Positions 44,303 through 55,886 of a DNA stretch of 64,000 nucleotides are shown here, piece after piece. This DNA is from Thauera propionica. GTDB lineage: Bacteria; Pseudomonadota; Gammaproteobacteria; Burkholderiales; Rhodocyclaceae. The position numbers and the translations under genes are program-made. Positions within the stretch are counted from its first letter, which is position 1. Each line of letters opens with the position of its first letter. Location: NCBI RefSeq assembly GCF_002245655.1, contig NZ_NOIH01000014.1:90678-154677 (forward strand), in the 5' to 3' direction. The notes under the pieces were generated by a model that worked only from the letters and a program-made list of their open reading frames with translations, had not been told where the DNA came from and made no database searches.

Positions 44303-45048
44303 GCCAGCGGCTCCAGTTCGGCCGTCAGGGCCGCATGGTCGGAGATCTGCGCCCAGGGCGCACCAAAATGCACCTCGGCACGCTTCACGCGAAAGCCGCG
44401 CACGTAGATGCGATCGAGACGGAAGAAGGGCAGCGCGCTCGGATAGCTGCGCGCCGGCCGCCCGCGCCCGCTGCCGAAGGCCTCGGTGAGTCCGAGGCGA
44501 TGCGCGAGCAGGTTGTCGGCGCGGTTGCGCCAGTCGTTGAAGTCGCCGGCGATGATGAGCGGTGCGCCGTCGGGCGCAAGGCGCTCCATGCGCTCGGCCA
44601 GCGCCTCCATCTGGCGCCGGCGACTGCCGCCGATAAGGCCGAGGTGGACGCAGACGCAGTGGACCGGCACGTCGAAGCCGGGCAACTGGATCTCGCAATG
44701 CAGCAGACCACGGCGCTCGAAGCGATGGTCGGACACATCCTGGTTGGCCTGGCTGAGGATGGCGTGGCGGCTGAGGATGGCGTTGCCGTGGTGGCCGTGG
44801 TCATACACCGCATTGCCGCCATAGGCGGTCTGGTGCCAGGCCTCTTCGGCGAGGAACTCGTGCTGCGGCAGCGCCGGCCAGTTCGGATGGCGCTCGGGGT
44901 GCGCGAGGTGCAGGCCCTGCACCTCCTGCAGGAACACGAGGTCGGAGTCGAGCGTGCGCAGGCGGTCTCGCAGTTCATGCACCACCATGCGGCGGTTGAA
45001 CTGCGAGAAGCCCTTGTGGATGTTGTAGCTGCAGATCCTCAGCGTCAT
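44299..45048 (-). CDS. Endonuclease/exonuclease/phosphatase-family protein (YbhP-like)
   Basis: The 249-residue protein has the EEP fold signatures: SYNIHKGF, FLQEVQG, HLGL, IIAGDFNDWRN and ISDHAALTAEL (metal-binding Glu, Asp, Asn and catalytic His). The substrate is unknown; EEP enzymes cut phosphodiesters in nucleic acids or lipids. Pairing with clsB, as in E. coli ybhP-ybhO, suggests phospholipid metabolism. Confidence 0.88.
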   Translation of the reverse strand: MTLRICSYNIHKGFSQFNRRMVVHELRDRLRTLDSDLVFLQEVQGLHLAHPERHPNWPALPQHEFLAEEAWHQTAYGGNAVYDHGHHGNAILSRHAILSQANQDVSDHRFERRGLLHCEIQLPGFDVPVHCVCVHLGLIGGSRRRQMEALAERMERLAPDGAPLIIAGDFNDWRNRADNLLAHRLGLTEAFGSGRGRPARSYPSALPFFRLDRIYVRGFRVKRAEVHFGAPWAQISDHAALTAELEPLA

Positions 45049-45073
45049 GGCCGCCGGGCTCCGGGATGGGGGA

Positions 45074-46174
45074 TCAGGACACCGCCAGCATGCGATCGAG
45101 GGCGATGCGCGCGAGTTCGGCCTCGTGCTGCGGCACCCTGATCTGGTTGACGACCTTGCCCTCGGCGAGGTTCTCCAGCGTCCATGCCAGGTGCTGCGGA
45201 TCGATGCGCTGCATGGTCGAGCACATGCACACCGTGGGCGCCATGAACTGAACGACCTTGCCCTGCGGCTTCATCTCTTCGGCCAGGCGGCTGACGAGGT
45301 TGAGCTCGGTGCCCACGAGCCAGTGCGTATCGGCAGGCGCGGCGGCAATCGTGTTGATGATGTACTCAGTGGAACCGACGTAGTCGGATTTCTGGCACAC
45401 CTCGAGGCTGCTTTCCGGATGCGAAATCACGAAGCCATGCGGGTTCTTCTCGCGCCAGCGGTCGATATGCACCGGCTGGAACATCTGGTGCACGGAGCAG
45501 TGGCCCTTCCACAGCAGGATCTTCGCCTTGCGGATCTGCTCGGGGGTGAGGCCGCCGTACTCGAGGTCCGGGTCCCACACCACCATCTCGTCCAGCGGGA
45601 TGCCCTTCTTGTAGCCGGTCCAGCGCCCGAGGTGCTGGTCGGGGAAGAACAGCACCTTCTCGCGCTTCGAGAACGCCCAGTCGAGGATGGTCGGCGCGTT
45701 GGTCGAGGTGCACACGATGCCGCCGTGCTCGCCACAGAAGGCCTTCAGGTCGGCCGCCGAGTTGATGTAGGTAACCGGCGTGATCAGCTCGTCAGGCTGG
45801 TCGAGCACCTCGGCCAGTTCGCGCCAGCAGCGCTCGACCTTGGCCAGGTTGGCCATGTCAGCCATGGAACAACCGGCAGCGAGGTCGGGCAGGATCGCGA
45901 GCTGGCTGGGTTTGGACAGAATATCGGCGACCTCGGCCATGAAATGCACGCCGCAGAACACGATGTACTCGGCATCGGTTTGCGAGGCCAGGCGGGCGAG
46001 CTTGAGCGAATCGCCGGTGAGGTCGGCATGCTGATAGACGTCGGCACGCTGGTAGTGGTGGCACAGCAGCACCGCCCGTTCGCCGAGGCGGGCACGGGCG
46101 GCACGGATGCGCTCCTGCGCCTCGTTGTCGGCGAGCACGTTGAAGCGGTCGAAGCTGATGTTGGCTACTTGCAT
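45074..46174 (-). CDS. nadA: Quinolinate synthase A
   Basis: NadA condenses iminoaspartate with dihydroxyacetone phosphate to quinolinate in NAD synthesis and uses a 4Fe-4S cluster. The 366-residue protein from the ATG at 46174 (MQVANISFDRFN) shows CHHYQRADVYQHAD, FCGVHFMAE, ISHPESS and the Cys-rich CMCSTMQ near the C-terminus; three widely spaced Cys are the usual cluster ligands. The frame extends upstream, but similarity begins at this Met. Confidence 0.95.
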   Translation of the reverse strand: MQVANISFDRFNVLADNEAQERIRAARARLGERAVLLCHHYQRADVYQHADLTGDSLKLARLASQTDAEYIVFCGVHFMAEVADILSKPSQLAILPDLAAGCSMADMANLAKVERCWRELAEVLDQPDELITPVTYINSAADLKAFCGEHGGIVCTSTNAPTILDWAFSKREKVLFFPDQHLGRWTGYKKGIPLDEMVVWDPDLEYGGLTPEQIRKAKILLWKGHCSVHQMFQPVHIDRWREKNPHGFVISHPESSLEVCQKSDYVGSTEYIINTIAAAPADTHWLVGTELNLVSRLAEEMKPQGKVVQFMAPTVCMCSTMQRIDPQHLAWTLENLAEGKVVNQIRVPQHEAELARIALDRMLAVS

Positions 46175-46274
46175 GATGCGAATCCGGCTCCTGTCGGGAG
46201 TTACCTTCGTGTCTCGGACCGGCCGGCGCCCGGTGGGGTTCCGGCGTCGCCACGGCCCACGGTTTCGGGATGCT

Positions 46275-46727
46275 TCAGCCCTGATGCCAGGGCAAGCCGG
46301 CATGACGCCAGCCGCCGATGCGGTTGCGCTGGCCGTTGGCATCCTTGTCGCCCTCGAAGCCCTCGAGGACGTTGTAGCAGTTGCTGTAGCCGGCCTCTAC
46401 GGCCGCACGCGCCGCCCCATCCGAACGCGCACCGGAGCGGCACAGGAACATGACCAGCGCCTCCGGATCGACCTGATGCCTGAGCTGGCTGACGAAATTG
46501 GTGTTCCGCTGCATGCCGGGCCACGACGCCCACTCGATCTCCACCGCTGCGGGCACACGCCCGACCCAGTCGAGTTCGGCGCGCGAGCGCACGTCGACAA
46601 GCTTGGCGCCCGGCGCCAGTTGCAGCACCTGCCACGCCTCTCCCGGCGTCAGCGCGCCCTGATAGGGCAGACCGAGATTCAGCGCACGTTGCTGCGCGAG
46701 CGCAAGCAGATCGGACAGGGTTCCCAT
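46275..46727 (-). CDS. Rhodanese-like sulphurtransferase domain protein
   Basis: The 150-residue protein is a single rhodanese domain (KLVDVRSRAELDWVG; WASWPGM; LCRSGARSDGAA) with the active-site Cys in CRSGARS. Single-domain rhodaneses transfer sulphane sulphur or act as redox partners. It lies upstream of nadA in the same orientation, separated by 100 bp. Confidence 0.88.
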   Translation of the reverse strand: MGTLSDLLALAQQRALNLGLPYQGALTPGEAWQVLQLAPGAKLVDVRSRAELDWVGRVPAAVEIEWASWPGMQRNTNFVSQLRHQVDPEALVMFLCRSGARSDGAARAAVEAGYSNCYNVLEGFEGDKDANGQRNRIGGWRHAGLPWHQG

Positions 46728-46790
46728 GCGAACATCCGTCTAGAATTTGGTATTGATCGAAGTATAACGCGTCCGTCCGGCCACCCCTGC

Positions 46791-47984
46791 ATGAACGACC
46801 CCGCCCAGCCCCTCTCCGTCTTGCGCCCCGCCTGCACCCGTGATTCGGACGAAGCCGTCCGCGGCCGTGGCATCCAGCGCGCGACCCTCGTGGCCATCAT
46901 CACCAATGCCACGCTATCGATCGCCCAGGTGGCGATCGGCTTGTTCGCCAACGCTTTCAGCCTCGTCGCCGACGCCGCACACACCCTGTCCGACCTGGTG
47001 ACCGACCTGCTCGTGCTGCTCGCAGGCCGGCGCGGCGCGGACCCAGCCGACACCAATCACCCCTATGGCCACGGCCGCATCGAAACGGCCACCACGATGC
47101 TGCTCGGCGGTGTGCTTGCCGCGGTGGGCATCGGCTTCCTGTGGAGCTCGGGCCTGCGCCTGCAGAACATGGAGGCCCTGCCCGAACTGCACCCGGCCGC
47201 CCTGGTGATGGCCCTGCTGACGCTGGCAGCCAAGGAAGAGCTGTTCCGCTACACGCTGGCGGCCGCACGCCGACTCAACGCGCCCATGCTCGAAGCCAAC
47301 GCATGGCACGCCCGCTCCGACGCGGCCTCATCGCTCGTCGTCGCTGCCGGCATCGGCGGCAGCCTGGCCGGCTACCCCTTCCTGGAGCCGCTCGCGGCCG
47401 CAGTCGTCGGGTTCCTGATCCTGCACATGGGCCTGCGCCTGGCCTGGAAGGCCGTGGGCGAGCTGATCGATACCGGCCTCTCGGAAGAGGAGCTCGCGCG
47501 CATCCGCCAGACCATCGAGCAGACGCCGGGTGTGATCGGCCTGCACGACATGCGAACCCGGCGCATGGCGGACCGCGTGCTGTGCGACGCCCACGTCCAG
47601 GTCGCACCCCGCCTCACCGTGTCGGAAGGACACCGCGTATCCGACGCGGTCTATCTGCGCGTGCGCTCGGCGCATCCGGAAGTGCAGGATGTGCTGGTCC
47701 ATATCGACCCGGAGGACGACGGTGACCTGCAGACGGTGCCCCCGGGGCCACTGCCCGAACGCAACGACGTCATCGCAATGGTCCATACCCTGCTCGGCAC
47801 CAGCGCCATCGAGCCGAAGCGCATCCAGATCCATTACCTGGGCAACCGGGTCGATGTGGAGGTACTGCTGCCCGCCGCGCTACCGCCCGACGGCGAAGCG
47901 GCACTCCAGCAACGTCGGCGGGCCTGGCTCGCAGAGCACGCCCACTACCGCTCGATCAGCTTCTACGCACAAACCGCACCATAA
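46791..47984 (+). CDS. Cation diffusion facilitator family transporter
   Basis: This 397-residue CDF transporter exports divalent metals (Zn, Fe, Co, Cd or Mn; specificity not readable here). Six membrane segments are present, with metal site residues in SLVADAAHTLSDLVTD and HARSDAASS. A conserved NHPYGHGR loop and a cytoplasmic C-terminal domain follow, apparently with a second ferredoxin-like copy, making it longer than the usual 300 residues. Its stop codon lies inside the first NtrC site of the glnA promoter. Confidence 0.93.
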   Translation: MNDPAQPLSVLRPACTRDSDEAVRGRGIQRATLVAIITNATLSIAQVAIGLFANAFSLVADAAHTLSDLVTDLLVLLAGRRGADPADTNHPYGHGRIETATTMLLGGVLAAVGIGFLWSSGLRLQNMEALPELHPAALVMALLTLAAKEELFRYTLAAARRLNAPMLEANAWHARSDAASSLVVAAGIGGSLAGYPFLEPLAAAVVGFLILHMGLRLAWKAVGELIDTGLSEEELARIRQTIEQTPGVIGLHDMRTRRMADRVLCDAHVQVAPRLTVSEGHRVSDAVYLRVRSAHPEVQDVLVHIDPEDDGDLQTVPPGPLPERNDVIAMVHTLLGTSAIEPKRIQIHYLGNRVDVEVLLPAALPPDGEAALQQRRRAWLAEHAHYRSISFYAQTAP

Positions 47985-47990
47985 TGGTGC
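47976..47990 (+). promoter_or_regulatory. NtrC-binding site 1 upstream of glnA
   Basis: GCACCATAATGGTGC is a perfect dyad matching the NtrC consensus TGCACY-N5-GGTGCA. It overlaps the stop codon of the CDF gene and lies about 110 bases upstream of the sigma-54 promoter. Confidence 0.88.
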
Positions 47991-48006
47991 ATTTTACGCA
48001 CAGCGC

Positions 48007-48021
48007 GCACCATTGTGGTGC
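48007..48021 (+). promoter_or_regulatory. NtrC-binding site 2 upstream of glnA
   Basis: GCACCATTGTGGTGC, a near-perfect NtrC dyad, is 31 bp centre-to-centre from site 1 (three helical turns), as expected for cooperative NtrC binding at an enhancer. Confidence 0.88.
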
Positions 48022-48095
48022 TCGCATTCAATGCCGGGGGCACCGCTTTCGCACATCCCCCTTGTGGCACAATGATCTGCACACGGGAAATGGGC

Positions 48096-48111
48096 TGGCA
48101 CGCTTAGTGCT
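48096..48111 (+). promoter_or_regulatory. Sigma-54 promoter of glnA
   Basis: TGGCACGCTTAGTGCT has GG (48097-98) and GC (48109-110) ten bases apart, matching the -24/-12 consensus. Transcription would start near 48122, giving a leader of about 75 bases before glnA. Confidence 0.85.
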
Positions 48112-48198
48112 TTACCTGAACCACGAATTTCACGCACTGGTGAACACCGGTGCAAAACCGCTCGTCACAAACACCGCCTCATCTCACCAGGAGTGAAA

Positions 48199-49608
48199 AT
48201 GAACGCTCAAGACGTCATGAAGATGATCCAGGAAAACGAAGTCCGCTTCGTGGACCTGCGCTTCACCGATACCCGCGGCAAGGAACACCACGTCGGCCTG
48301 CCTGTTTCGGCCTTCGAGGAAGAGCACTTCGAGCACGGCCACCCGTTCGACGGTTCGTCGCTCGCCGGCTGGAAGGGCATCCAGGCTTCCGACATGATCC
48401 TGATGCCGGAACCCTCGTCCGCCTACATCGACCCCTTCTTCGACGAGACCACGCTGGTCATCACCTGCGACGTCATCGAACCGTCCGATGGCAAGGGCTA
48501 TGACCGCGACCCGCGCTCGATCGCCAAGCGTGCCGAGGCCTACCTGAAGAGCACCGGCATCGGTGACACCGCCTACTTCGGCCCCGAACCCGAGTTCTTC
48601 ATTTTCGACTCGGTCGAATGGTCGGTCGACATGTCGGGCGTGTACAGCAAGATCATCTCGGAAGAGGCCGCCTGGTCTACCGCCGACAAATTCGAAGGCG
48701 GCAACACCGGCCACCGCCCGCGCGTCAAGGGCGGCTACTTCCCGGTTCCGCCGGTCGACAGCCTCAACGACGTGCGCGCCGCCATGGTGCTCGCGCTCGA
48801 AGCCTGCGGCGTGCCGGTCGAAGTGCACCATCATGAAGTGGCCAATGCCGGCCAGTGCGAGATCGGCACCAAGTTCAGCACGCTGACCAAGCGCGCCGAC
48901 TGGACCCAGGTCCTGAAGTACATCGTGCACAACGTTGCCCACCAGTACGGCAAGACCGCCACCTTCATGCCCAAGCCCATCGTCGGCGACAACGGCTCCG
49001 GCATGCACGTTCACCAGTCGATCTGGAAGGATGGCCAGAACCTGTTCGCGGGCAACGGCTACGCCGGCCTGTCGGAAACCGCGCTGTACTACATCGGCGG
49101 CATCATCAAGCACGCCCGTGCGCTGAACGCGATCACCAACCCGGGCACGAACTCGTACAAGCGCCTGGTGCCGCATTACGAAGCCCCGACCAAGCTGGCC
49201 TACTCGGCCCGCAACCGTTCGGCCTCGATCCGCATCCCCTACGTCGCCAACCCGAAGGGCCGCCGTATCGAAGCGCGCTTCCCGGATCCCCTGGCCAACC
49301 CCTACCTGTGCTTCGCCGCGCTGCTGATGGCGGGCCTGGACGGCATCCAGAACAAGATCCACCCGGGCGACCCGGCCGACAAGAACCTGTACGACCTGCC
49401 GCCGGAAGAAGATGCGCTCATCCCGACCGTGTGCACCAGCCTCGACCAGGCACTCGAGTATCTGGACAAGGATCGCGAGTTCCTGACCCGCGGTGGCGTG
49501 TTCTCGAACGATTTCATCGATGCCTACATTGCGCTGAAGATGGAAGATGTCGACCGCATGCGCATCACCACCCATCCGGTGGAGTTCGACATGTACTACA
49601 GCCTGTAA
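48199..49608 (+). CDS. glnA: Glutamine synthetase type I
   Basis: GlnA makes glutamine from glutamate and ammonium as a cytoplasmic dodecamer. From the ATG at 48199, after AGGAG, the protein has 469 residues, identical to E. coli. Signature motifs include [33 protein letters not shown] and the adenylylation loop [10 protein letters not shown] with its Tyr, so it is probably controlled by GlnE. NtrC sites and a sigma-54 promoter lie upstream, a terminator downstream; ntrBC follow after one unrelated gene. Confidence 0.98.
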   Translation: MNAQDVMKMIQENEVRFVDLRFTDTRGKEHHVGLPVSAFEEEHFEHGHPFDGSSLAGWKGIQASDMILMPEPSSAYIDPFFDETTLVITCDVIEPSDGKGYDRDPRSIAKRAEAYLKSTGIGDTAYFGPEPEFFIFDSVEWSVDMSGVYSKIISEEAAWSTADKFEGGNTGHRPRVKGGYFPVPPVDSLNDVRAAMVLALEACGVPVEVHHHEVANAGQCEIGTKFSTLTKRADWTQVLKYIVHNVAHQYGKTATFMPKPIVGDNGSGMHVHQSIWKDGQNLFAGNGYAGLSETALYYIGGIIKHARALNAITNPGTNSYKRLVPHYEAPTKLAYSARNRSASIRIPYVANPKGRRIEARFPDPLANPYLCFAALLMAGLDGIQNKIHPGDPADKNLYDLPPEEDALIPTVCTSLDQALEYLDKDREFLTRGGVFSNDFIDAYIALKMEDVDRMRITTHPVEFDMYYSL

Positions 49609-49634
49609 TCCCCGGATTACTGCGCACCCAGAAA

Positions 49635-49661
49635 AGGACGGGCATTGCCCGTCCTTTTTTT
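49635..49661 (+). terminator. Terminator after glnA
   Basis: AGGACGGGC and GCCCGTCCT form a perfect 9-bp stem with an ATT loop and a run of T residues, 26 bases after the glnA stop. Confidence 0.92.
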
Positions 49662-49744
49662 ATCGGGTCTAATCGGGTTTCATACCGTCAGGATGGCGCA
49701 GGCCGGACCTTTCCGCCTGGCGCAGCAAGCCCACGGACAAGAGC

Positions 49745-50233
49745 ATGCAACCGTTCCGAATCCTTCCCCTGATCCTGCTGCTGGGTGCAGCCCTTCCTGT
49801 TCAGGCCGAGGTGTACAAGTGTACCGACGCCGAAGGCCGCATCACCTACACGAATGACCGCAACGCCGCGCGCGGCTGCAAGGCGCTGGATACCGACCAG
49901 ACGATCTCGACCGTGCCGGCACCGGCCCGCCGCCCTTCCGCAGGCCCCGCAACAAGCCCCGCCGGCACGCCGTCCAGTTTCCCGCGTGTGAGCCCGGACG
50001 ACCAGCGCGCGCGGGATGACTCCCGCCGCCAGGTGCTGGAAGCCGAACTGGCCACCGAGGAGAGCGCGCTGACGGCCGCCGAGCAGGCACTGGCCGAACA
50101 GGAGTCGGTGCGCATGGGCGACGAGCGCAACTACCAGAAGGTGCTGGACCGCCTGCAGCCCTTCAAGGACAAGGTCGAACTGCACAAGCGCAACATCGAG
50201 GCCCTCCGCCGGGAGATCTCCGGCCTGAGATAA
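49745..50233 (+). CDS. DUF4124-domain periplasmic protein
   Basis: A 162-residue exported protein with a signal peptide (ILPLILLLGAALPVQA) and the DUF4124 start VYKCTDAEGRITYTND. A Pro/Ser-rich linker is followed by a coiled coil (about residues 95-160). DUF4124 proteins have no known activity. In Rhodocyclales and other betaproteobacteria such a gene often sits between glnA and ntrB; its part in nitrogen control is unknown. Confidence 0.88.
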   Translation: MQPFRILPLILLLGAALPVQAEVYKCTDAEGRITYTNDRNAARGCKALDTDQTISTVPAPARRPSAGPATSPAGTPSSFPRVSPDDQRARDDSRRQVLEAELATEESALTAAEQALAEQESVRMGDERNYQKVLDRLQPFKDKVELHKRNIEALRREISGLR

Positions 50234-50284
50234 GTCGCTGGCGCGTATCTTGCATGTCATCGGGAAGACAAACAGGACGCGCCC

Positions 50285-51352
50285 ATGCACAAGCCTCCGC
50301 CCCCTCTTGCCACCGGCCCCTTCGCAGGCCTCGAGCTGCTGTCTTCCGCCGTCATACTGGTGGATGGCAAGCTCGTCATCCGCTACATCAACCCGGGCGC
50401 GGAGAACCTGTTTGCCATCAGTCAGCGCAAGCTGCTGGGCTTGCCGTTGAACCGCCTGCTCGGCGAGCCGCCAGGACTTGGCGCCGCACTCGAGAACGCA
50501 CTGCACACCAACTGGAGCTACACCGGCCAGGACCTGACGATTACTCGCGGCGACGCCGACCCGATCCGCCTCGACTGCACTGTCAGCCCGGTCGACACCG
50601 CCGGCGTACGCCTGCTGCTGGAGTTCCGCCCGATCGACGCCCAGCTAAGGGTAGCGCGCGAGGAGCAACTGCTGCAGCAGCAGCAGGCCAATCGCGAACT
50701 CATCCGCAACCTCGCGCACGAGATCAAGAATCCGCTGGGCGGTATCCGCGGTTCGGCGCAGTTACTGCAGCACGAGCTCGACGACCCGCAACTGCGGGAG
50801 TTCACCGACGTCATCATCGCCGAAGCCGACCGCCTGCAGGACTTGATGAACCGGCTGCTGAGCTCGCACTGCATGATGCGGCCAGCGCCGCTCAACATCC
50901 ACGACGTGCTCGAGCGGGTGCGGCGCCTCATCCTGGCCGAGTTCCCCGCGCTCAACATCCGCCGCGACTACGACCTCAGCCTGCCCGAACTTACCGCCGA
51001 CCGCGAACAATTGATACAGGCGATCCTCAATATCGTGCGCAACGCCGCACAGGCCCTGGAAGGCCACGGCGAGATCCGCCTGCGCACCCGCATCGCGCGC
51101 CAGGTCACGCTGGCCAAGCGTCGCTTCAAGCTGGCACTGGACTTGCAAGTGATCGACAACGGTCCCGGTATTCCGGCGGAGATTCGCGACAAGATCTTCT
51201 ATCCGCTGGTCTCGGGACGCGATGGCGGCAGCGGGCTGGGTCTGTCGCTGGCCCAGAGCTTCATTGAACAACACCAGGGCATGATCGACGTGGACAGCCG
51301 CCCGGGGCGCACCTGCTTCACGATCCTGCTGCCGATTTCAGACCGCGCGTGA
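50285..51352 (+). CDS. ntrB: Nitrogen regulation sensor kinase NtrB
   Basis: NtrB phosphorylates NtrC under nitrogen limitation and is steered by PII proteins. The 355-residue protein has an N-terminal PAS domain (SSAVILVDGKLVIRYINPGAENLF), the His box NLAHEIKNPLGGIRGS, then NIVRNAAQAL, DNGPGIP and GGSGLGLSLAQ ATP-binding motifs. It is soluble, as expected. ntrC follows after 35 bp containing an NtrC-like box. Confidence 0.95.
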   Translation: MHKPPPPLATGPFAGLELLSSAVILVDGKLVIRYINPGAENLFAISQRKLLGLPLNRLLGEPPGLGAALENALHTNWSYTGQDLTITRGDADPIRLDCTVSPVDTAGVRLLLEFRPIDAQLRVAREEQLLQQQQANRELIRNLAHEIKNPLGGIRGSAQLLQHELDDPQLREFTDVIIAEADRLQDLMNRLLSSHCMMRPAPLNIHDVLERVRRLILAEFPALNIRRDYDLSLPELTADREQLIQAILNIVRNAAQALEGHGEIRLRTRIARQVTLAKRRFKLALDLQVIDNGPGIPAEIRDKIFYPLVSGRDGGSGLGLSLAQSFIEQHQGMIDVDSRPGRTCFTILLPISDRA

Positions 51353-51364
51353 GCCACGAGCCGC

Positions 51365-51379
51365 GCACCACAATAGTGC
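51365..51379 (+). promoter_or_regulatory. NtrC-like dyad between ntrB and ntrC
   Basis: GCACCACAATAGTGC differs from a perfect NtrC dyad at one arm position (TAGTGC for TGGTGC). It lies 8 bases before the ntrC start, where binding would repress an internal promoter or translation start. Confidence 0.55.
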
Positions 51380-51387
51380 ATAGAAGA

Positions 51388-52818
<1,431 letters not shown>

Positions 52819-52885
52819 CCGACTCCCGAACATCGCCTCCCCGCTGGGCGCACCACCCTCGTGCATGCGCGCAGGATGACGGATA

Positions 52886-53743
52886 ATGCGGCGGTCACAC
52901 TTCAGGCCGCCCGACATCTTGCCCGCCAGCACGCCCCCCCCAAACGCGCTTCAAGCCGCCGTCATCACCCACCTCGGGGCACAGGCACCGCGGTTCGTGA
53001 TCGACTGGGTCGACGAGTGCGTGTCGACCAATACCGCGCTGATCGAGAACACGCCGGCCGATGACGGCCGCGTTCATGTCCTCGTTGCCGAGCGCCAGTC
53101 CGCAGGACGCGGTCGCCGCGGTCGCCAGTGGCAGTCCTGGCCAGATGGCAGCCTGACCTTCTCCAGCGTGTGGCACTTCGCGCGCGGCACACCGGCGCCC
53201 GCCGGACTGTCGCTGGTGGCCGGCGTAGCCGTCGCACGCGCGCTGGAACGCCTTGGCGTCGTCGGCCTGCAACTGAAATGGCCGAACGACGTGCTGGTGA
53301 ACGGCGAGAAGCTGGTCGGCATCCTTGTCGAGTTGAGCACGGGCCGCGCGCGAGGGCTTGCCGCCGTCATCGGCATCGGCATCAACCTGCGCCTGCCGCC
53401 GGATGTCCGCATCGAGGCTCAGGCCGGTGTCACCGACCTTGCGCATGCTCTCGATGGTGACGTGCCGGGCCGACCCGCCCTGCTCGCCGCCCTGCTTGCC
53501 GAACTGGACAATCTCCTGGCGACATACGCCAGTGGCGGCTTCCCTGCAGTGAAAGGCGCCTGGGAACAGCGCAACGCCTTCGCCGAACTGCCGGTGCGCA
53601 TTTGCGGTGACGAGGCTTCGCTCGAAGGCATCTGCGCCGGCGTAGACGACGACGGCGCCTTGCTGCTGCGCACGGCGACGGGCACGCAGCGCATCCTCGC
53701 CGGCGACGTGTCGCTGCGCCCCCTAGGCGGGGACGCACCATGA
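52886..53743 (+). CDS. birA: Biotin protein ligase (class I BirA, no HTH)
   Basis: BirA attaches biotin to acetyl-CoA carboxylase. The 285-residue protein has ERQSAGRGRRGRQW (biotinoyl-AMP loop), LKWPNDVLVNGEKLVGILVE and the C-terminal beta domain. It lacks the N-terminal DNA-binding domain of E. coli BirA, so it is a non-regulatory class I enzyme. The stop overlaps coaX by 4 bp. Confidence 0.92.
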   Translation: MRRSHFRPPDILPASTPPPNALQAAVITHLGAQAPRFVIDWVDECVSTNTALIENTPADDGRVHVLVAERQSAGRGRRGRQWQSWPDGSLTFSSVWHFARGTPAPAGLSLVAGVAVARALERLGVVGLQLKWPNDVLVNGEKLVGILVELSTGRARGLAAVIGIGINLRLPPDVRIEAQAGVTDLAHALDGDVPGRPALLAALLAELDNLLATYASGGFPAVKGAWEQRNAFAELPVRICGDEASLEGICAGVDDDGALLLRTATGTQRILAGDVSLRPLGGDAP

Positions 53744-54474
53744 TCCTGCTCATCGATGCCGGCAACACCCGCATCAAGTGGCGCCTGCTCGCCGACGCCA
53801 GCGCGCCGGCAGCGCTGGACGAAGGCGCTCTGGGGCATGACGGGATCGATGCACTCGGCCAGTTGCGCACACGCCACCCCGGCCCGCTGCGTGTCGTCGG
53901 GAGCAACGTCGCCGGCACCGATGTGGCCGACCGGATTACCGCCGCGCTTGCGGTCAATGCGGTGGAATGGTTGTGTCCAACGCAGCATGCCTGCGGTGTG
54001 CGCAACCTCTACGACATTCCGGGCCAACTTGGTGCCGACCGCTGGGCCGCGCTCATCGGTGCGCACCACACGCACGCGCAGGCCTGCCTCGTCGTGACCG
54101 CCGGCACGGCCACCACGGCCGACCTGCTGTCGGCCGACGGCGACTTCCTGGGCGGGCTCATTCTGCCGGGCGTCGACCTGATGCAGGCCTCACTTGCCCG
54201 CGGCACCGCGCAGTTGCCACTCGCCGAAGGTCGCTTCGTGCCGCAGCCGCGATGTACCGTCGACGCGATCCGTTCGGGCTGCCTGCATGCACAGGCGGGC
54301 GCCATCGAACGCATGTTCCGCCAGATCGCCACCGAACGCGGCGCGCTCTGCCTGCTCGGCGGCGGTGCAGCCGACAGCTTCGCCGGCCTGCTCGACATTC
54401 CGCTGCGGCGTATCGACAACCTCGTCCTGTGCGGCCTTGCCGTCATCGCAGGACTACACTCGCCCAATGCATAA
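53740..54474 (+). CDS. coaX: Type III pantothenate kinase
   Basis: CoaX catalyses the first step of CoA synthesis and, unlike CoaA, needs a monovalent cation and resists feedback by CoA. The 244-residue protein shows [30 protein letters not shown] and GGAADSFAG motifs of the acetate/sugar-kinase fold. It follows birA with a 4-bp overlap, a pairing conserved in betaproteobacteria. Confidence 0.93.
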   Translation: MILLIDAGNTRIKWRLLADASAPAALDEGALGHDGIDALGQLRTRHPGPLRVVGSNVAGTDVADRITAALAVNAVEWLCPTQHACGVRNLYDIPGQLGADRWAALIGAHHTHAQACLVVTAGTATTADLLSADGDFLGGLILPGVDLMQASLARGTAQLPLAEGRFVPQPRCTVDAIRSGCLHAQAGAIERMFRQIATERGALCLLGGGAADSFAGLLDIPLRRIDNLVLCGLAVIAGLHSPNA

Positions 54475-54493
54475 CGACACTGGAGACCCCTCG

Positions 54494-55858
54494 ATGGAAG
54501 CCACCCGCATCCAGCTCGAAGCCAACGACATCCCGACGCACTGGTACAACATCGTCGCCGACATGCCGAATCCGCCCGCCCCGCCACTGGGCCCGAACGG
54601 CAAGCCGGCCACGCCCGAGCAGATGGGGGCCATCTTTCCCGGGGCCATTCTCGAACAGGAGATGAGCGCGCAACGCTGGATAGCGATCCCGCAGGAAGTG
54701 CGCGAAATCTACCGCCTGTGGCGACCGAGCCCCCTGGTGCGCGCAGTGCGCCTGGAGCAGGCGCTGGGCACGCCGGCGAAGATCTTCTTCAAGTACGAAG
54801 GCGTGTCCCCGGCCGGTTCGCACAAACCGAACTCCGCCGTGCCGCAGGCCTTCTACAACAAGCAGGCCGGCATCAAGCGCCTGACCACCGAGACCGGCGC
54901 CGGCCAGTGGGGTTCGTCGATCTCCTTCGCCGGACAGATGTTCGGGCTGGACGTGCGCGTCTACATGGTCAAGGTGAGCTACGAGCAGAAACCCTATCGC
55001 CGCCTGATGATGCAGACCTGGGGTGCCGAGGTGTATCCGAGCCCGTCGCCGCTGACCGAGACCGGACGCCGCCTGCTGGCCGAGAACCCCGACAATGAAG
55101 GCTCGCTCGGCATCGCCATCTCCGAGGCGGTCGAGGAGGCGGCCAGCCGTGCCGACACCAACTACACGCTGGGCTCGGTGCTGAACCATGTGGTGCTGCA
55201 TCAGAGCATCATCGGCCTCGAGGCGAAGAAGCAGTTCGACAAGGTCGGTCTCTACCCGGACGTGGTCATCGGCCCCTGCGGCGGCGGCTCGAGTTTCGCC
55301 GGCATCGCCTTCCCTTTCCTCGCCGACAGGGCCAGCGGCGACAAGCGCGCCGAGCACCTGCGCTGCATCGCGGTGGAGCCGAGTTCCTGCCCGACTCTGA
55401 CCAAAGGCCAGTTCGCGTACGACTTCGGCGACGCCTCGGGCTTCACACCACTGATGAAGATGTACACGCTGGGCCACGACTTCATGCCGCCAGGCATCCA
55501 CGCCGGGGGCCTGCGCTACCACGGCGACTCGCCGCTGGTGTCGCAACTGTTCCACGACGGACTGATCGAGGCCGTGGCCGTGCCGCAGTTGGCGACCTTC
55601 GAGGCCGGCGTGCAGTTCGCTCGCGCCGAGGGCATCATTCCCGCTCCCGAGTCCTGCCACGCCATCCGCGCCGCAATCGACGAAGCCCTGCGCTGCAAGG
55701 CGACGGGGGAGAGCAAGACCATCCTCTTCAACCTGACCGGGCACGGCCATTTCGACATGAGCTCATACGAGCGCTACTTCGCCGGCAAGCTCGAGAACTA
55801 CGAGTACCCCGCCGAGGCCGTCGCAGCATCGCTGTCGCATCTGCCCAAAGTCGGCTGA
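54494..55858 (+). CDS. TrpB2-type tryptophan synthase beta-like enzyme
   Basis: From the ATG at 54494 the 454-residue protein matches the TrpB2 form rather than the trpBA partner: PLVRAVRLE, the PLP-binding Lys in [17 protein letters not shown], and GGGSSFAG for phosphate binding. TrpB2 enzymes make Trp from indole and serine without TrpA. No trpA lies nearby, supporting TrpB2. The start at 54467 is alternative but overlaps the coaX end. Confidence 0.88.
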   Translation: MEATRIQLEANDIPTHWYNIVADMPNPPAPPLGPNGKPATPEQMGAIFPGAILEQEMSAQRWIAIPQEVREIYRLWRPSPLVRAVRLEQALGTPAKIFFKYEGVSPAGSHKPNSAVPQAFYNKQAGIKRLTTETGAGQWGSSISFAGQMFGLDVRVYMVKVSYEQKPYRRLMMQTWGAEVYPSPSPLTETGRRLLAENPDNEGSLGIAISEAVEEAASRADTNYTLGSVLNHVVLHQSIIGLEAKKQFDKVGLYPDVVIGPCGGGSSFAGIAFPFLADRASGDKRAEHLRCIAVEPSSCPTLTKGQFAYDFGDASGFTPLMKMYTLGHDFMPPGIHAGGLRYHGDSPLVSQLFHDGLIEAVAVPQLATFEAGVQFARAEGIIPAPESCHAIRAAIDEALRCKATGESKTILFNLTGHGHFDMSSYERYFAGKLENYEYPAEAVAASLSHLPKVG

Positions 55859-55886
55859 CGCGCCCCTCACCGGCTAGGCTTTTCGC

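Noticed and set aside
54494..55858. Canonical trpB
   Set aside because: Sequence length and motifs fit TrpB2, and trpA is absent nearby.
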